Source of the DNA: Falsihalocynthiibacter arcticus
GTDB taxonomy: Bacteria > Pseudomonadota > Alphaproteobacteria > Rhodobacterales > Rhodobacteraceae
Assembly: GCF_000812665.2 (NCBI RefSeq)
Contig: NZ_CP014327.1
Coordinates: forward strand, 186,001 to 250,000
Reading direction: 5' to 3'
Length of the DNA: 64,000 bases
In this document: piece by piece, positions 1 through 10,251 of the stretch
Position numbering within the stretch: position 1 is the first letter of the stretch
Layout: every line of letters begins with the position of its first letter
The notes under the pieces: generated by a model
The model's input: the letters and a program-made list of their open reading frames with translations, nothing else
Databases searched by the model: none
What the model was told of the DNA's origin: nothing
Made by a program: the position numbers and the translations under genes

Positions 1-208
1 GACGAAGGGTAGAATACTCTTTATTTTCAAAAGGACCGACCACATCCAGACCGTCCAGACCGCCTCTCAAAATAATGACAACCAGCCGATGATCACTCGC
101 AGTCGAAGCGAGGGAAATTGGCGTAATCAGAGGACTGGCAGCAAGAGAGCATCCCAGAAATGAAGACTGAACCAGAAATTTGCGTCGCGTGAAGTCCTTA
201 GCTGACAT
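1..208 (-). CDS. DUF1501 family secreted protein, N-terminal part only
   Basis: This is the first 69 codons of a gene that runs off the left edge. The protein begins with a twin-arginine-like signal (SAKDFTRRKFLVQSS, then a hydrophobic stretch ending near LASTAS), followed by RLVVIILRGGLDGLD. This opening is typical of DUF1501 proteins (sulfatase-like fold, function unknown), which are about 390-400 residues long. The start at 208 has GGAG eight bases upstream, and that ribosome site contains the TAG stop (213-215) of the DUF1800 gene before it, so the two are probably translationally coupled. DUF1501 and DUF1800 genes are commonly paired in bacteria; Tat export is inferred from the RR motif. 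Family assignment is confident, function unknown. Confidence 0.8.
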   Translation of the reverse strand, partial: MSAKDFTRRKFLVQSSFLGCSLAASPLITPISLASTASDHRLVVIILRGGLDGLDVVGPFENKEYSTLR

Positions 209-212
209 ATTT

Positions 213-1606
213 CTATCTCCGCTGAAAGTCAGGCGAGGCAAGGACGAGTCCGATGCCTTCCCATTTGGTTTCGGCAGAATTTGCAACAAATTGTACGGTA
301 GGCGTGAGTCGGTCACCAAGAGCATTTTGCGCTACTTGAAGTGGAGTAATCTCGCTGTTTGCAAGCGACCCCGCAAATGCCTGAGGTACCATCATCGCCC
401 ATTGAATGCGTGCCGCCAAACCTTGAGGCGTAAACCATTGTTCGGCATTTTCGGGCCACCCGTCGGGGCCGTTGGGCCGTTCCCAAGGTTGCCCCATAAG
501 TGAGAGCGGACTTTGAAAAGACAAATTCGTGAGCCTATCGTTTAACCTCGCTATAACCTTCACATCGACATCCAGCGCACGCAACGATGTCGCAACAAAA
601 TCAAACGGTTGCATTACCTTGGTGAATTTTTTTCCCCACGCTGCGGGATGGGACAACATAGCTTGATAACAAGCGAGCAATTCGCCATCCGACGCCAGAT
701 AGGCGTCTCGGATATCGCCAACAAGTGCAGGATCGGGGGTATCCGACACGAAATGCACCGCCATTTTTTGCGCAAGATGTGATGCCGTTTCGGGCCGTCG
801 GGCAAAATCTTCGAGGGCGTGATGAATGGATTTAAGACTTGCGCGAGGCCCGCTGTAGGTTTTCCCAAGAATTTCTTCGGTTCCTGGCTCTGCACGTTGG
901 GGAACAAATTTCATCCCATCCGCAAAGGTAAAGCGCGTTCCCGCCAAAAGTTCCGCGAATTGCCGCACATCTTTTTGCGAATACCCCCACCGACGCCCAA
1001 TGTATGAAGTTCAAGAATTTCTCGGGCCAAATTCTCGTTAAGCCCCACGTTTTTACTTTTGCGCGACACGTAACTGTTTGGTCCAATAGATTGATTTTGA
1101 TCAAGATAGTGCAACATGAGGGGGTGCAGAGAAGATGCGATCAGGAGATCGGAAAAGCGACCGTTAATATTCGGCCGAATGGCATCCTCAACAAATGGTG
1201 TCACTAAATGTCGGTAGTATCGGTCGTTCCCAACTACGGTGAAGTGATCCGCCCAAAACCGCACCAAACGTTCGCGAAACCCATGTGGGGACGCTATATA
1301 GCGCGCGAGACTCGCATTAAACCAATGAGTGTTAGCGCGCGCCATAGACTTACGCCGCTTGGAAAATTGTGCTTGCGCCTCTTTTTCAAGCTTCGTGCCT
1401 CTGTTTTTCTTTTTGAGTTTGCTGAGCCTTTTCAGATCAAGGATCATGGCTCTTTGGCTCTCAAACGATGCGATGGGAAATTGCTTTGCCAACACATCTG
1501 GCCCAGTAAGTTCAGCAAAAACGGCGTCAAGGGAGTGTGGTGGTACAAACTGAGGGGAAAGTCCGGTGCCAAACCGAATGGCAGCTATTTCTGGATCAAA
1601 GGCCAT
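213..1606 (-). CDS. DUF1800 family protein, reading frame interrupted by a one-base deletion
   Basis: The first part (1606 to about 990) opens MAFDPEIAAIRFGTGLSP and contains the region LNENLAREILELHTLGVGGG that marks DUF1800 proteins. The second part, in another frame, continues YSQKDVRQFAELLAGTRF to the TAG at 213. The break lies at a run of five C (984-988; G on the coding strand). Adding one G there joins both halves into about 464 residues, a normal length for the family. Function is unknown; the gene precedes a DUF1501 gene and the two are usually found together. I read the break as a likely homopolymer error, since both halves keep good family similarity and there is no other damage. 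A true frameshift mutation is the alternative. Confidence 0.8.
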
Positions 1607-1678
1607 TTTAGGGCATCCCGATTGCGCGATGCCTTAGGATAGCACCAACAATTACCGTGATACCATCCTCTTTGGAAT

Positions 1679-1707
1679 CCTCCGCCTATTCATAGAATAG
1701 CCGGAGG
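1679..1707. terminator. Strong hairpin after aspS, no T-tract
   Basis: Arms CCTCCG-C-CTATTC and GAATAG-C-CGGAGG form a stem of 12 pairs with a single C/C mismatch and a loop of three bases. It lies ten bases beyond the aspS stop (minus strand) and before the DUF1800 start. No run of T follows on either strand, so it is either a factor-independent terminator without a U-tract or an mRNA 3' stabiliser. Confidence 0.55.
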
Positions 1708-1716
1708 GTTTCTGAT

Positions 1717-3492
1717 TTAGTCCTGTGGAATAACGCGCAAACCGAGCTCCATAAGCTGTTCACTCATGGGTTCGCTGGGCGCACTCATCATCACATCTTC
1801 GGCACGTTGGTTCATCGGGAACATGATGACCTCACGGATGTTGGCTTCTTCGGCCAGCAACATCACGATACGGTCGATCCCTGCGGCGCAACCACCGTGG
1901 GGAGGTGCGCCATATTTGAATGCATTAACCATTCCGCCAAAGCGTTTGTTAACTTCTTCTGCACCATAACCCGCGATTTCAAACGCTTTGTACATGATCT
2001 CAGGACGGTGGTTCCGGATTGCGCCAGAAACAAGTTCGTAGCCGTTACAGGCAAGGTCATATTGGAAGCCAAGCACGTCAAGCGGATTGCCTTGGAGCGC
2101 TTCCATTCCGCCTTGGGGCATCGAGAACGGGTTATGTTCGAAATCGATCTTGCCCGTTTCTTCGTCAGCTTCATAGATTGGGAAATCGACGATCCAAGCG
2201 AAGGCAAAACGGTTTTGATCGGTGAGTTTGAGTTCTTCACCGATGACGTTGCGCGCACGTCCTGCGACTGCCTCAAACGCTTTTGGTTTGCCTGCAAGGA
2301 AGAACGCGGCATCGCCAAGGCCGAGGCCGAGTTGTTGGCGGATGGCTTCGGTGCGTTCTGGGCCAATGTTCTTGGCCAAGGGGCCCGCCGCTTCAAGGCC
2401 CTCACCCTGATCGCGCCAGAATATATAGCCCATACCCGGAAGACCTTCGGCTTGGGCGAAGCTGTTCATGCGATCACAGAATTTACGCGAGCCACCTTTT
2501 GGCGCAGGAATCGCGCGTACTTCGGTGCCTTCGGTTTCCAGCATTTTCGCAAAGATTGCGAAACCAGAGCCGCGGAAATGCTCGGACACGACCTGCATTT
2601 TGATTGGGTTGCGCAGGTCCGGTTTGTCGGACCCATACCAGAGGGCCGCGTCACGATAGGAGATTTGTTCCCACGTTTGGTCAACCTTCTTGTCCCCGCC
2701 AAATTCTTCAAAGATGCCCGTAAGGACTGGTTGGATTGTGTCAAATACGTCTTGTTGGCTCACGAAGGACATCTCAAGGTCGAGCTGATAGAAATCAGTC
2801 GGCGAGCGGTCGGCGCGGGGATCTTCGTCGCGGAAACAAGGCGCGATTTGGAAATACTTGTCGAAGCCCGAAACCATAATCAGCTGTTTAAATTGCTGCG
2901 GAGCCTGTGGCAGCGCGTAAAACTTTCCGGGGTGTTGGCGCGAGGGCACAAGGAAGTCGCGTGCACCTTCTGGGCTGGAGGCCGTGATGATCGGGGTTTG
3001 AAATTCGCGGAAACCGCCATCCCACATGCGACGACGCATAGAGGCCACCACATCAGAACGCAACTTCATGTTCTTCTGAAGTTTCTCACGACGCAGGTCG
3101 AGGTAGCGATATTTCAAGCGGGTTTCTTCGGGGTATTCCTGATCGCCAAAGACCATCAGCGGAAGTTCTTCGGATTGGCCCAAGACTTCAAGGTCACGCA
3201 CAAAAACTTCGATTTCGCCCGTGGGGATGGCTTTGTTCACAAGGCTCGCGTCACGCGCCATAACTGTGCCATCAATGCGGATACACCATTCCGAGCGCAC
3301 TTTTTCGAGCGCGGAAAAAACGGGGCTGTCTGGATCGGCAATAACCTGAGTAATGCCATAGTGATCGCGCAAGTCGATGAACAAAAGGCCACCGTGATCG
3401 CGCACCCGATGTACCCAGCCAGAGAGACGAACGGTGTCCCCTACATTGGCGCTGGTCAGATCGGCGCAAGTGTGGCTGCGATAGGCGTGCAT
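1717..3492 (-). CDS. aspS: Aspartate--tRNA ligase
   Basis: The enzyme charges tRNA-Asp (in many alphaproteobacteria also tRNA-Asn) with aspartate in the cytoplasm. At 591 residues it has normal bacterial AspRS length. The N-terminal OB fold is seen in [20 protein letters not shown]. Class II motif 2 is at about residues 217-230 ([20 protein letters not shown]) and motif 3 at about 534 ([17 protein letters not shown]); the GAD insertion lies between them. I chose the ATG at 3492 ([12 protein letters not shown]) because it is preceded by AAAGGA at proper spacing. The frame stays open 24 codons further upstream but without a ribosome site or conservation. I cannot tell from sequence alone whether it discriminates Asp from Asn tRNA. 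Confidence 0.96.
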   Translation of the reverse strand: MHAYRSHTCADLTSANVGDTVRLSGWVHRVRDHGGLLFIDLRDHYGITQVIADPDSPVFSALEKVRSEWCIRIDGTVMARDASLVNKAIPTGEIEVFVRDLEVLGQSEELPLMVFGDQEYPEETRLKYRYLDLRREKLQKNMKLRSDVVASMRRRMWDGGFREFQTPIITASSPEGARDFLVPSRQHPGKFYALPQAPQQFKQLIMVSGFDKYFQIAPCFRDEDPRADRSPTDFYQLDLEMSFVSQQDVFDTIQPVLTGIFEEFGGDKKVDQTWEQISYRDAALWYGSDKPDLRNPIKMQVVSEHFRGSGFAIFAKMLETEGTEVRAIPAPKGGSRKFCDRMNSFAQAEGLPGMGYIFWRDQGEGLEAAGPLAKNIGPERTEAIRQQLGLGLGDAAFFLAGKPKAFEAVAGRARNVIGEELKLTDQNRFAFAWIVDFPIYEADEETGKIDFEHNPFSMPQGGMEALQGNPLDVLGFQYDLACNGYELVSGAIRNHRPEIMYKAFEIAGYGAEEVNKRFGGMVNAFKYGAPPHGGCAAGIDRIVMLLAEEANIREVIMFPMNQRAEDVMMSAPSEPMSEQLMELGLRVIPQD

Positions 3493-3719
3493 GGCGTTTT
3501 CCTTTGAGACTCTGGTGGAATATGTTGACGCTGCCGATACACCTGTTTGGCGGCACAAAGTCAAGGGATGCTGGGCCGAATTGCTTACTCACCAATTTTA
3601 CCACACCTAAAAATTAATAGATTGCCCTCGGTGTACAACTTCAAACACTCAGCATTAGATGGAAAAACTCTGAACTTTCCGTTTACCAAGCATCTTCGAG
3701 CAATGGCTTTTAAATTAAA

Positions 3720-4988
3720 ATGAACCGTCTGTATTATTTTTTCATCGTCACATTTTTCGTTGGATCGTCGTATTATTTGTATGCGGACGCCCCTGTCGGG
3801 GACTTTATGGCGCTTTGGTTTGCGGGCCATTTCTATGATATTGGTGTTTTCACGGAAATATACCCGCACGACCTCACCCATTTCACCAGCACAGTTTCCA
3901 TTAGTTGGCTCGAATACGGGTTGGAAATTGATCCAGAAATCACAGTATTCCCGTTCATCTATCCGCCGATTTGGGCTGCGCTTTTTTCGAATATCATTCA
4001 TTGGGTCGATCTCAATACAACTCTTACAGCACTACATATCCTCAATCCGTTGATGATGATTGTCATGATCATTTTCGCAGCCAGAACATGCAAAACAACC
4101 TTTTCTACGCCCCGTTTTGTTGCAATTGGCGGAGTTTTAATATTTGGGACGACCATTGGCATGCTGCCCCTGATTTTTGGACAGGTGCAAATTTTGGTAA
4201 GTATGATTTTGCTGATTGCAATCGAGCGTCTGCGAAATGGATCGCAAGTAACTGCTGGGGCGCTTTTTGCGTTTGCAGCTGCGATCAAAGTTTATCCGGC
4301 ATTGTTTCTTATCTTTTTGGTGGTGCGGCGCGAAAATAGGGCAGTCGCCAGCTTTATAATAGTGGGCGGCGGCTTTGGCGCACTTTCTATTTTGATTGCA
4401 GGCTGGCCCTTGCACGTGCTCTTTCTTGAGCAACTCAATTTGATATCTAACTCAGTCCTTGTAAATACAATCAATTTATCAGTTGATTCACTGATCGCGA
4501 ACATATTCCAATTTGATGCTCTGACCGATAAAGTGACCTCATCATCAAACGGTAAGGAAGCAACACTGCTTATTTCAGCAGTAACCATGGCCAAGCCCGC
4601 AATTTGGAAAGCACTTAATTCAGGTGCGATTCTTCTTTCGCTGATATCCTTGGCTTATATTACCTGTCGTTACCGGGATGATGTCGCGATCTGGCCCTTT
4701 GCGCTTATTGTGATAGCGTTACTTAGTCCCATCGCTTGGGTTCACCATTTCCTACCTGCCGCGGCGTTTGCCCCAATGTTGTTGTCACGATTTCCGACAA
4801 AAGTTGGCCTTTACCTTTTGGGAGGGATATTCGCACCGCTCCTATTGGTTCTAACGCCAATCTATGCATCTTGGGGCGATACAATTCGCTATATGCAGGT
4901 TGCTGGTTTTCTTTCAATGTCACTCTTGGCTGCGGCTTACCTCTATTTAATTCTGAATTCACCACAAATAGACACTTCAAACCGCTGA
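3720..4988 (+). CDS. GT87-type membrane glycosyltransferase (DUF2029)
   Basis: This is a 422-residue integral membrane protein with roughly ten hydrophobic segments. The acidic loop after the first segment (YADAPVGDFMALW) and the motif AAAIKVYPALFLIFLVVRR are characteristic of glycosyltransferase family 87, whose members use polyprenyl-phosphate sugars as donors on the outer face of the membrane. The acceptor cannot be deduced. No clear ribosome site precedes the ATG at 3720 (context TTTTAAATTAAA), so the start is less certain than the family. Composition is more AT-rich than the neighbours, as expected partly from its hydrophobic codons. It stands alone between aspS (divergent) and carB, with a small hairpin (5000-5013) after its stop. 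Confidence 0.8.
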   Translation: MNRLYYFFIVTFFVGSSYYLYADAPVGDFMALWFAGHFYDIGVFTEIYPHDLTHFTSTVSISWLEYGLEIDPEITVFPFIYPPIWAALFSNIIHWVDLNTTLTALHILNPLMMIVMIIFAARTCKTTFSTPRFVAIGGVLIFGTTIGMLPLIFGQVQILVSMILLIAIERLRNGSQVTAGALFAFAAAIKVYPALFLIFLVVRRENRAVASFIIVGGGFGALSILIAGWPLHVLFLEQLNLISNSVLVNTINLSVDSLIANIFQFDALTDKVTSSSNGKEATLLISAVTMAKPAIWKALNSGAILLSLISLAYITCRYRDDVAIWPFALIVIALLSPIAWVHHFLPAAAFAPMLLSRFPTKVGLYLLGGIFAPLLLVLTPIYASWGDTIRYMQVAGFLSMSLLAAAYLYLILNSPQIDTSNR

Positions 4989-5072
4989 AGGTCTCACTCT
5001 GGGCTTGCGCCCACGCGCCCCATGTCTATAACCCACGACAATTTGCTTGAACCTGCTGTCTGGGGGCGCACC

Positions 5073-8000
5073 ATGCCAAAAAGAACCGATATCAAATCCA
5101 TCATGATCATTGGAGCGGGGCCTATCGTTATTGGGCAAGCCTGTGAATTTGACTACTCTGGTGCACAGGCGTGTAAAGCGCTGCGCGAAGAGGGCTATCG
5201 TGTCATCCTTGTGAACTCAAATCCAGCGACGATCATGACCGATCCGACCCTCGCGGATGCCACATATATTGAGCCCATCACCCCCGAAATTGTTGCCAAA
5301 ATTATCGAAAAAGAGCGCCCCGATGCGCTCCTGCCTACAATGGGCGGTCAAACGGGCCTCAACACCTCGCTCGCGCTTGAGGAAATGGGCGTTCTAAAGA
5401 AATTCAACGTCGAAATGATCGGAGCCAAACGCGAAGCCATCGAAATGGCCGAGGATCGCAAATTGTTCCGCGAAGCCATGGATCGTTTGGGCATTGAAAA
5501 CCCACGTGCAACGATCGTAACCGCGCCAAAGCTACCCAACGGCAAAGCCGACCTCAACGAAGGCGTGCGCATCGCGCTTGAATGTCTCGAAGACATCGGC
5601 CTGCCCGCCATCATCCGCCCCGCGTTTACCCTTGGTGGCACAGGCGGCGGCGTTGCGTACAACCGTGAAGATTTTGAGCATTTCTGCCGTACCGGCATGG
5701 ACGCCTCGCCCGTGAACCAAATCCTCGTGGATGAGTCGCTTCTGGGTTGGAAAGAATTCGAGATGGAAGTTGTGCGCGACACCGCCGACAACGCCATCAT
5801 CGTTTGCGCCATCGAAAACGTCGACCCAATGGGCGTGCACACAGGTGATTCCATCACCGTGGCCCCTGCACTCACGTTGACGGACAAAGAATACCAAATC
5901 ATGCGGACGCATTCGATCAACGTTCTGCGCGAAATCGGCGTGGAAACGGGCGGCTCGAACGTTCAGTGGGCTGTAAACCCTGCCGACGGTCGTATGGTCG
6001 TCATCGAGATGAACCCGCGCGTGTCGCGCTCCTCCGCCCTTGCCTCCAAAGCAACAGGTTTCCCGATCGCGAAGATCGCGGCCAAACTTGCCGTGGGCTT
6101 CACATTGGATGAACTCGACAACGACATCACCGGCGTGACCCCTGCGAGTTTTGAGCCAACGATCGACTATGTTGTCACAAAAATCCCACGCTTCGCCTTT
6201 GAAAAATTCCCCGGTGCTGAACCTTACCTGACCACTGCGATGAAATCCGTCGGCGAGGTTATGGCCGTGGGTCGCACCATCCACGAAAGCTTGCAAAAAG
6301 CGCTCGCGAGCATGGAAAATGACCTCACCGGTTTTGACGAAATCATCATCGAGGGCGCCCCCGAAAAATCCGCTGTCATCAAAGCTATCGGCAAACAAAC
6401 ACCAGACCGTATGCGCACGATCGCGCAAGCCATGCGCCACGGCCTGTCGGATGAAGAAATCCACGAAATCACAATGTTTGATCCGTGGTTCCTCGCACGG
6501 ATTCGCGAAATCGTGGACGTCGAAGCCGAAGTGCGCGCTGGCGGTTTGCCCGTCACCGAGAAGGGCTTGCGCCGCCTGAAAATGATGGGCTTCACGGATG
6601 CACGCCTCGCGACGCTTACGGGCCGCGACGAAGCCAATGTCCGCCGCGCGCGGATCAATTTGGGTGTTACGGCTGTTTTCAAGCGCATCGACACCTGTGC
6701 CGCCGAATTTGAAGCACAAACCCCCTATATGTACTCCACTTACGAAGCGCCTGCGATGGGCGACGTCGAGTGCGAAGCGCGTCCAAGCGACAAGAAAAAA
6801 GTCGTCATTCTCGGCGGTGGTCCCAACCGGATTGGCCAAGGGATCGAGTTCGATTATTGCTGTTGCCATGCCTGCTATGCCCTTACCGAACAGGGCTATG
6901 AGACGATCATGATTAACTGTAACCCAGAAACAGTTTCAACAGATTACGACACATCGGATCGCCTGTACTTTGAGCCTTTGACGTTTGAACACGTGATGGA
7001 AATCCTGCGGGTTGAGCGGGAGAACGGCACCCTGCATGGCGTGATCGTACAATTTGGTGGCCAGACTCCGCTCAAACTTGCCAACGCCCTTGAAGCCGAA
7101 GGGATCCCTATTCTGGGGACATCCCCCGACGCAATCGACCTCGCCGAAGATCGCGAGCGTTTCCAAGCGCTTGTGACTCGTCTTGGCTTACTTCAACCCA
7201 ACAATGGCATTGCCTCGACGGATGCAGAGGCGATTATGATCGCGGCTAAAATCGGCTTTCCATTGGTCATTCGCCCCTCCTATGTTTTGGGTGGTCGGGC
7301 CATGGAGATCGTGCGGGATATGGCGCAACTCGAGCGGTATATCTCGGAAGCGGTGGTTGTGTCCGGTGACAGCCCCGTCCTGCTAGACAGCTATCTTTCG
7401 GGCGCGATTGAAATTGATGTCGATGCGATTTGCGACGGAACCGATGTTCATATCGCGGGTATCATGCAGCACATCGAAGAAGCTGGAGTACACTCTGGCG
7501 ACAGTGCGTGTTCGCTCCCCCCTACTCGCTCTCCAAAGAGACAATGGCGACCCTCGCGGTGCAAACACGCCAATTGGCGCTTGCGCTGAACGTCGTTGGC
7601 TTGATGAACATTCAGTTCGCCGAAAAAGACGGGGACATCTACTTGATCGAAGTAAATCCCCGTGCCTCGCGCACGGTGCCCTTCGTGGCCAAGGCCGTGA
7701 ACAGCCCAATCGCCGCAATCGCCGCGCGTGTTATGGCAGGCGAGAAGCTGTCAGCGTTTGACCTAGTTGATCCAAACATCAAAACCTTCGCCGTAAAAGA
7801 AGCCGTTCTACCTTTCGCGCGGTTCCCGGGGGTTGATACGATCCTTGGACCAGAAATGCGCTCAACTGGCGAAGTTATGGGCTCGGACGCTAGTTTCCAC
7901 CGCGCGTTCCTTAAGGCGCAAATGGGCGCAGGCGTTGAATTGCCAACCGAAGGTCGCGTGTTCCTTTCGATCAAAGACATGGACAAAACCAACATGATGC

Positions 8001-8341
8001 TTGAGGCCTGTGTGGCCCTCGTCGAAATGGGTTTTGAAATTGTCGCAACCCGTGGCACGGGCGCTTGGTTGGCGGAAAACAACGTCCCGTTTGAGCTGAC
8101 GAACAAAGTCTACGAAGGCCGTCCCAACATTGTGGACAGCATGAAGGACGGCGAAATTGCTCTGGTCATGAACACCACCGAAGGCACGCAAGCGGTTGAA
8201 GACTCTCGTGAAATTCGGTCAGTGGCGCTCTATGACAAAATCCCGTATTTCACCACAGCCGCAGCCGCCCATGCTGTGACATTTGCGATGCAAAGCCGCC
8301 GCGACGGGGAACTTGAAGTGCGTTCCTTGCAAGAGCGATAA
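5073..8341 (+). CDS. carB: Carbamoyl-phosphate synthase large subunit, frame interrupted by a one-base deletion
   Basis: CarB makes carbamoyl phosphate from glutamine-derived ammonia, bicarbonate and two ATP, for arginine and pyrimidine synthesis. The first frame (from [20 protein letters not shown] at 5073) covers both pre-ATP-grasp/ATP-grasp halves up to [19 protein letters not shown] second frame resumes at [14 protein letters not shown] and continues to 8341, ending in the allosteric MGS-like domain ([16 protein letters not shown]). The break sits in six C at 7517-7522; one extra C restores a continuous protein of 1089 residues, normal for the family. Because the gene is normally needed for prototrophy and both parts are well conserved, a sequencing error is the simplest reading. 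ATG at 5073 fits family N-termini; an upstream ATG at 5022 is also in frame. Confidence 0.93.
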
Positions 8342-8359
8342 GCCAATTTCGCCATTGAA

Positions 8360-8385
8360 CATCTGAGCCCGCATTGGCTCGGATG
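8360..8385. terminator. Hairpin after carB, no T-tract
   Basis: Arms CATCTGAGCC and GGCTCGGATG pair over ten positions (one G-T wobble) around a six-base loop, 18 bases after the carB stop. No T-run follows, so termination is only inferred from position. Confidence 0.4.
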
Positions 8386-8458
8386 TGTGGCGGCCCTCGC
8401 GGCCCCTTGACCACTGGCGCAAAATCCAGCCTACTCTCTTTGTAAATAAGGGGCCGTT

Positions 8459-9580
8459 ATGTATAATGTTGCGATTACAGGAACGGGTGTTTTCACCCCT
8501 GAAAACGTCATAACAAACGATGAGTTGGTCGTAGCGTTTAACGCTTACGTCGACCTATTCAATGCTGAAAACGCCGCGCAAATCGCAGCGGGAACCCTCA
8601 AAGCTAAATCGCATTCAAGCAGCGAGTTCATCGTCAGGGCCTCGGGGATTGAAAACCGTTTTGTCATGGATAAAACGGGCGTTTTGGACCCCAAAATTCT
8701 GCACCCCACGCTTCGTCAGCGCTCCGACGAGGAGCCCGCAATCATGGCGGAAATGGCGGTTGATGCTTGTAAAAAAGCACTCGCTCAAGCGGGAAAAACG
8801 GCGGCGGACGTAGATGCCGTTATTTGTGCCGCGTCAAATATGGAACGCGCCTATCCCGCAATTGCCGTTGAAATTCAAGACCTTCTTGGAATTCAGGGCT
8901 TTGGTTTTGATATGAATGTCGCCTGCTCCAGCGCGACCTTCGGCATTCAAGCAGCGGCAGATATGATCCGCTCCGGCTCGGCCCGCGCGATCCTTGTTGT
9001 AAATCCCGAAATCTGCTCCGGCCACCTTGAATGGCGTGATCGCGATTGTCATTTCATTTTTGGCGACGTTGCAACGGCAACATTATTAGAGCGCGAAGAA
9101 TTGGCAACGGGGCCACATTTCAAAATCCTCTCGACGCACTGCGCCACTCAATTCTCCAATAATATTCGGAATAATAATGGCTTTTTGCGCCGTTCCCGCC
9201 CGGATGGCGTTGCGGATCGGCGCGACATGCAGTTCATGCAAAACGGGCGGAAAGTGTTTAAGGAAGTTCTGCCGATGGTCTCCGAACATATGTCGACCCA
9301 CCTAGCGGACAAAAATATCGACGTTAGCGACCTAAAGCGTATGTGGCTGCATCAGGCCAATAAAGCCATGAACGATTTCATTGGCAAAAAAGTGCTGGGG
9401 CGTACCCCCGAAGCAAGTGAGCAGCCAAATATTTTGCAAGACTATGCAAACACGTCTTCGGCGGGGTCGATCATTGCTTTTAGCCAAAACTCAGACGACT
9501 TGGCGGTCGGTGACAAGGGCATAATCTGCTCGTTTGGCGCGGGATATTCCGTGGGATCCGTCATTTTGGAACGCGCTTAA
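8459..9580 (+). CDS. Beta-ketoacyl-ACP synthase III, FabH2-like
   Basis: This 373-residue thiolase-fold condensing enzyme carries the KAS III triad: Cys156 in NVACSSATFG, His298 in WLHQANKAMN and Asn331 in ANTSSAGSI. The N-terminus (ITGTGVFTPENVITNDELV), the extra loop around residues 50-90 and the sequence FDMNVACSSATFGIQ resemble the longer FabH2 type described in Pseudomonas aeruginosa rather than the short housekeeping FabH of about 320 residues. FabH2-type enzymes can start fatty acid synthesis from a medium-chain acyl-CoA; that substrate is inference here. ATG follows AAGGGG at good spacing. It stands as a single gene between carB and tdk. Confidence 0.85.
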   Translation: MYNVAITGTGVFTPENVITNDELVVAFNAYVDLFNAENAAQIAAGTLKAKSHSSSEFIVRASGIENRFVMDKTGVLDPKILHPTLRQRSDEEPAIMAEMAVDACKKALAQAGKTAADVDAVICAASNMERAYPAIAVEIQDLLGIQGFGFDMNVACSSATFGIQAAADMIRSGSARAILVVNPEICSGHLEWRDRDCHFIFGDVATATLLEREELATGPHFKILSTHCATQFSNNIRNNNGFLRRSRPDGVADRRDMQFMQNGRKVFKEVLPMVSEHMSTHLADKNIDVSDLKRMWLHQANKAMNDFIGKKVLGRTPEASEQPNILQDYANTSSAGSIIAFSQNSDDLAVGDKGIICSFGAGYSVGSVILERA

Positions 9581-9639
9581 ATCGTAAATTCAACGGTCTA
9601 ATACTTGATCCTAATCGGGCGGCAATATAGTTTCCGCCC

Positions 9640-10251
9640 ATGGCAAAACTCTATTTTCACTTTTCGACCATGAACGCAGGGAAATCTACGATCCTACTGC
9701 AGGCCGCACATAATTATCGCGAGCGCGGCATGGACACCTATCTGCTGACTGCGCGGTTTGACAAGCGCGCGGGCGAAGGGCGCATTGCCTCGCGAATTGG
9801 CATTGGTGAAGACGCTGATACGTTTGAGACAGGCGAAGATCTCTTTGCGAAAATTCAAGCGCGTATGCTAAGCGGCCCCTGTGCCTGTGTGTTTATCGAC
9901 GAGTCGCAATTCCTAGAGAAAGAACAAGTCTGGCAATTGGCCCGTGCCGTTGATGACTTGCGAATTCCGATTATGTGTTACGGTCTGCGTGTCGATTTTC
10001 AAGGCGAACTGTTCCCCGGATCGGCGGCGCTCTTGGCTCTCGCGGACGAAATGCGCGAAGCCCGTACCATCTGTTATTGCGGTAAAAAGGCAACCATGGT
10101 TATCCGCCAAGATGATCAGGGGAATGTGCTCAAGGAAGGCGCCCAAGTTCAGATTGGCGGCAACGAAACCTACGTGTCCCTATGCCGCCGTCACTGGCGC
10201 GCGGCCATGGGCGAAGACATCTCGCGAAAATACGTGAAATCAGTCGCTTAA
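9640..10251 (+). CDS. tdk: Thymidine kinase (type II)
   Basis: Tdk phosphorylates thymidine in the salvage pathway. The protein has 203 residues, the usual length. The P-loop is FSTMNAGKST near the N-terminus, VFIDESQFLE supplies the DESQF motif, and a zinc-binding set is visible as CYCGKK and the later CRRHW. Its TAA stop overlaps by four bases the TAA of the convergent dehydrogenase gene, so there is no room for a terminator between them. Confidence 0.95.
   Translation: MAKLYFHFSTMNAGKSTILLQAAHNYRERGMDTYLLTARFDKRAGEGRIASRIGIGEDADTFETGEDLFAKIQARMLSGPCACVFIDESQFLEKEQVWQLARAVDDLRIPIMCYGLRVDFQGELFPGSAALLALADEMREARTICYCGKKATMVIRQDDQGNVLKEGAQVQIGGNETYVSLCRRHWRAAMGEDISRKYVKSVA

Noticed and set aside
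1807-3507. Long open frame (566 codons) opposite aspS
   Set aside because: Antisense to a highly conserved gene; mirror of its codon bias, no ribosome site and no family.
5532-6869. Open frame opposite carB
   Set aside because: Antisense of carB; His/Asp-rich composition typical of shadows.
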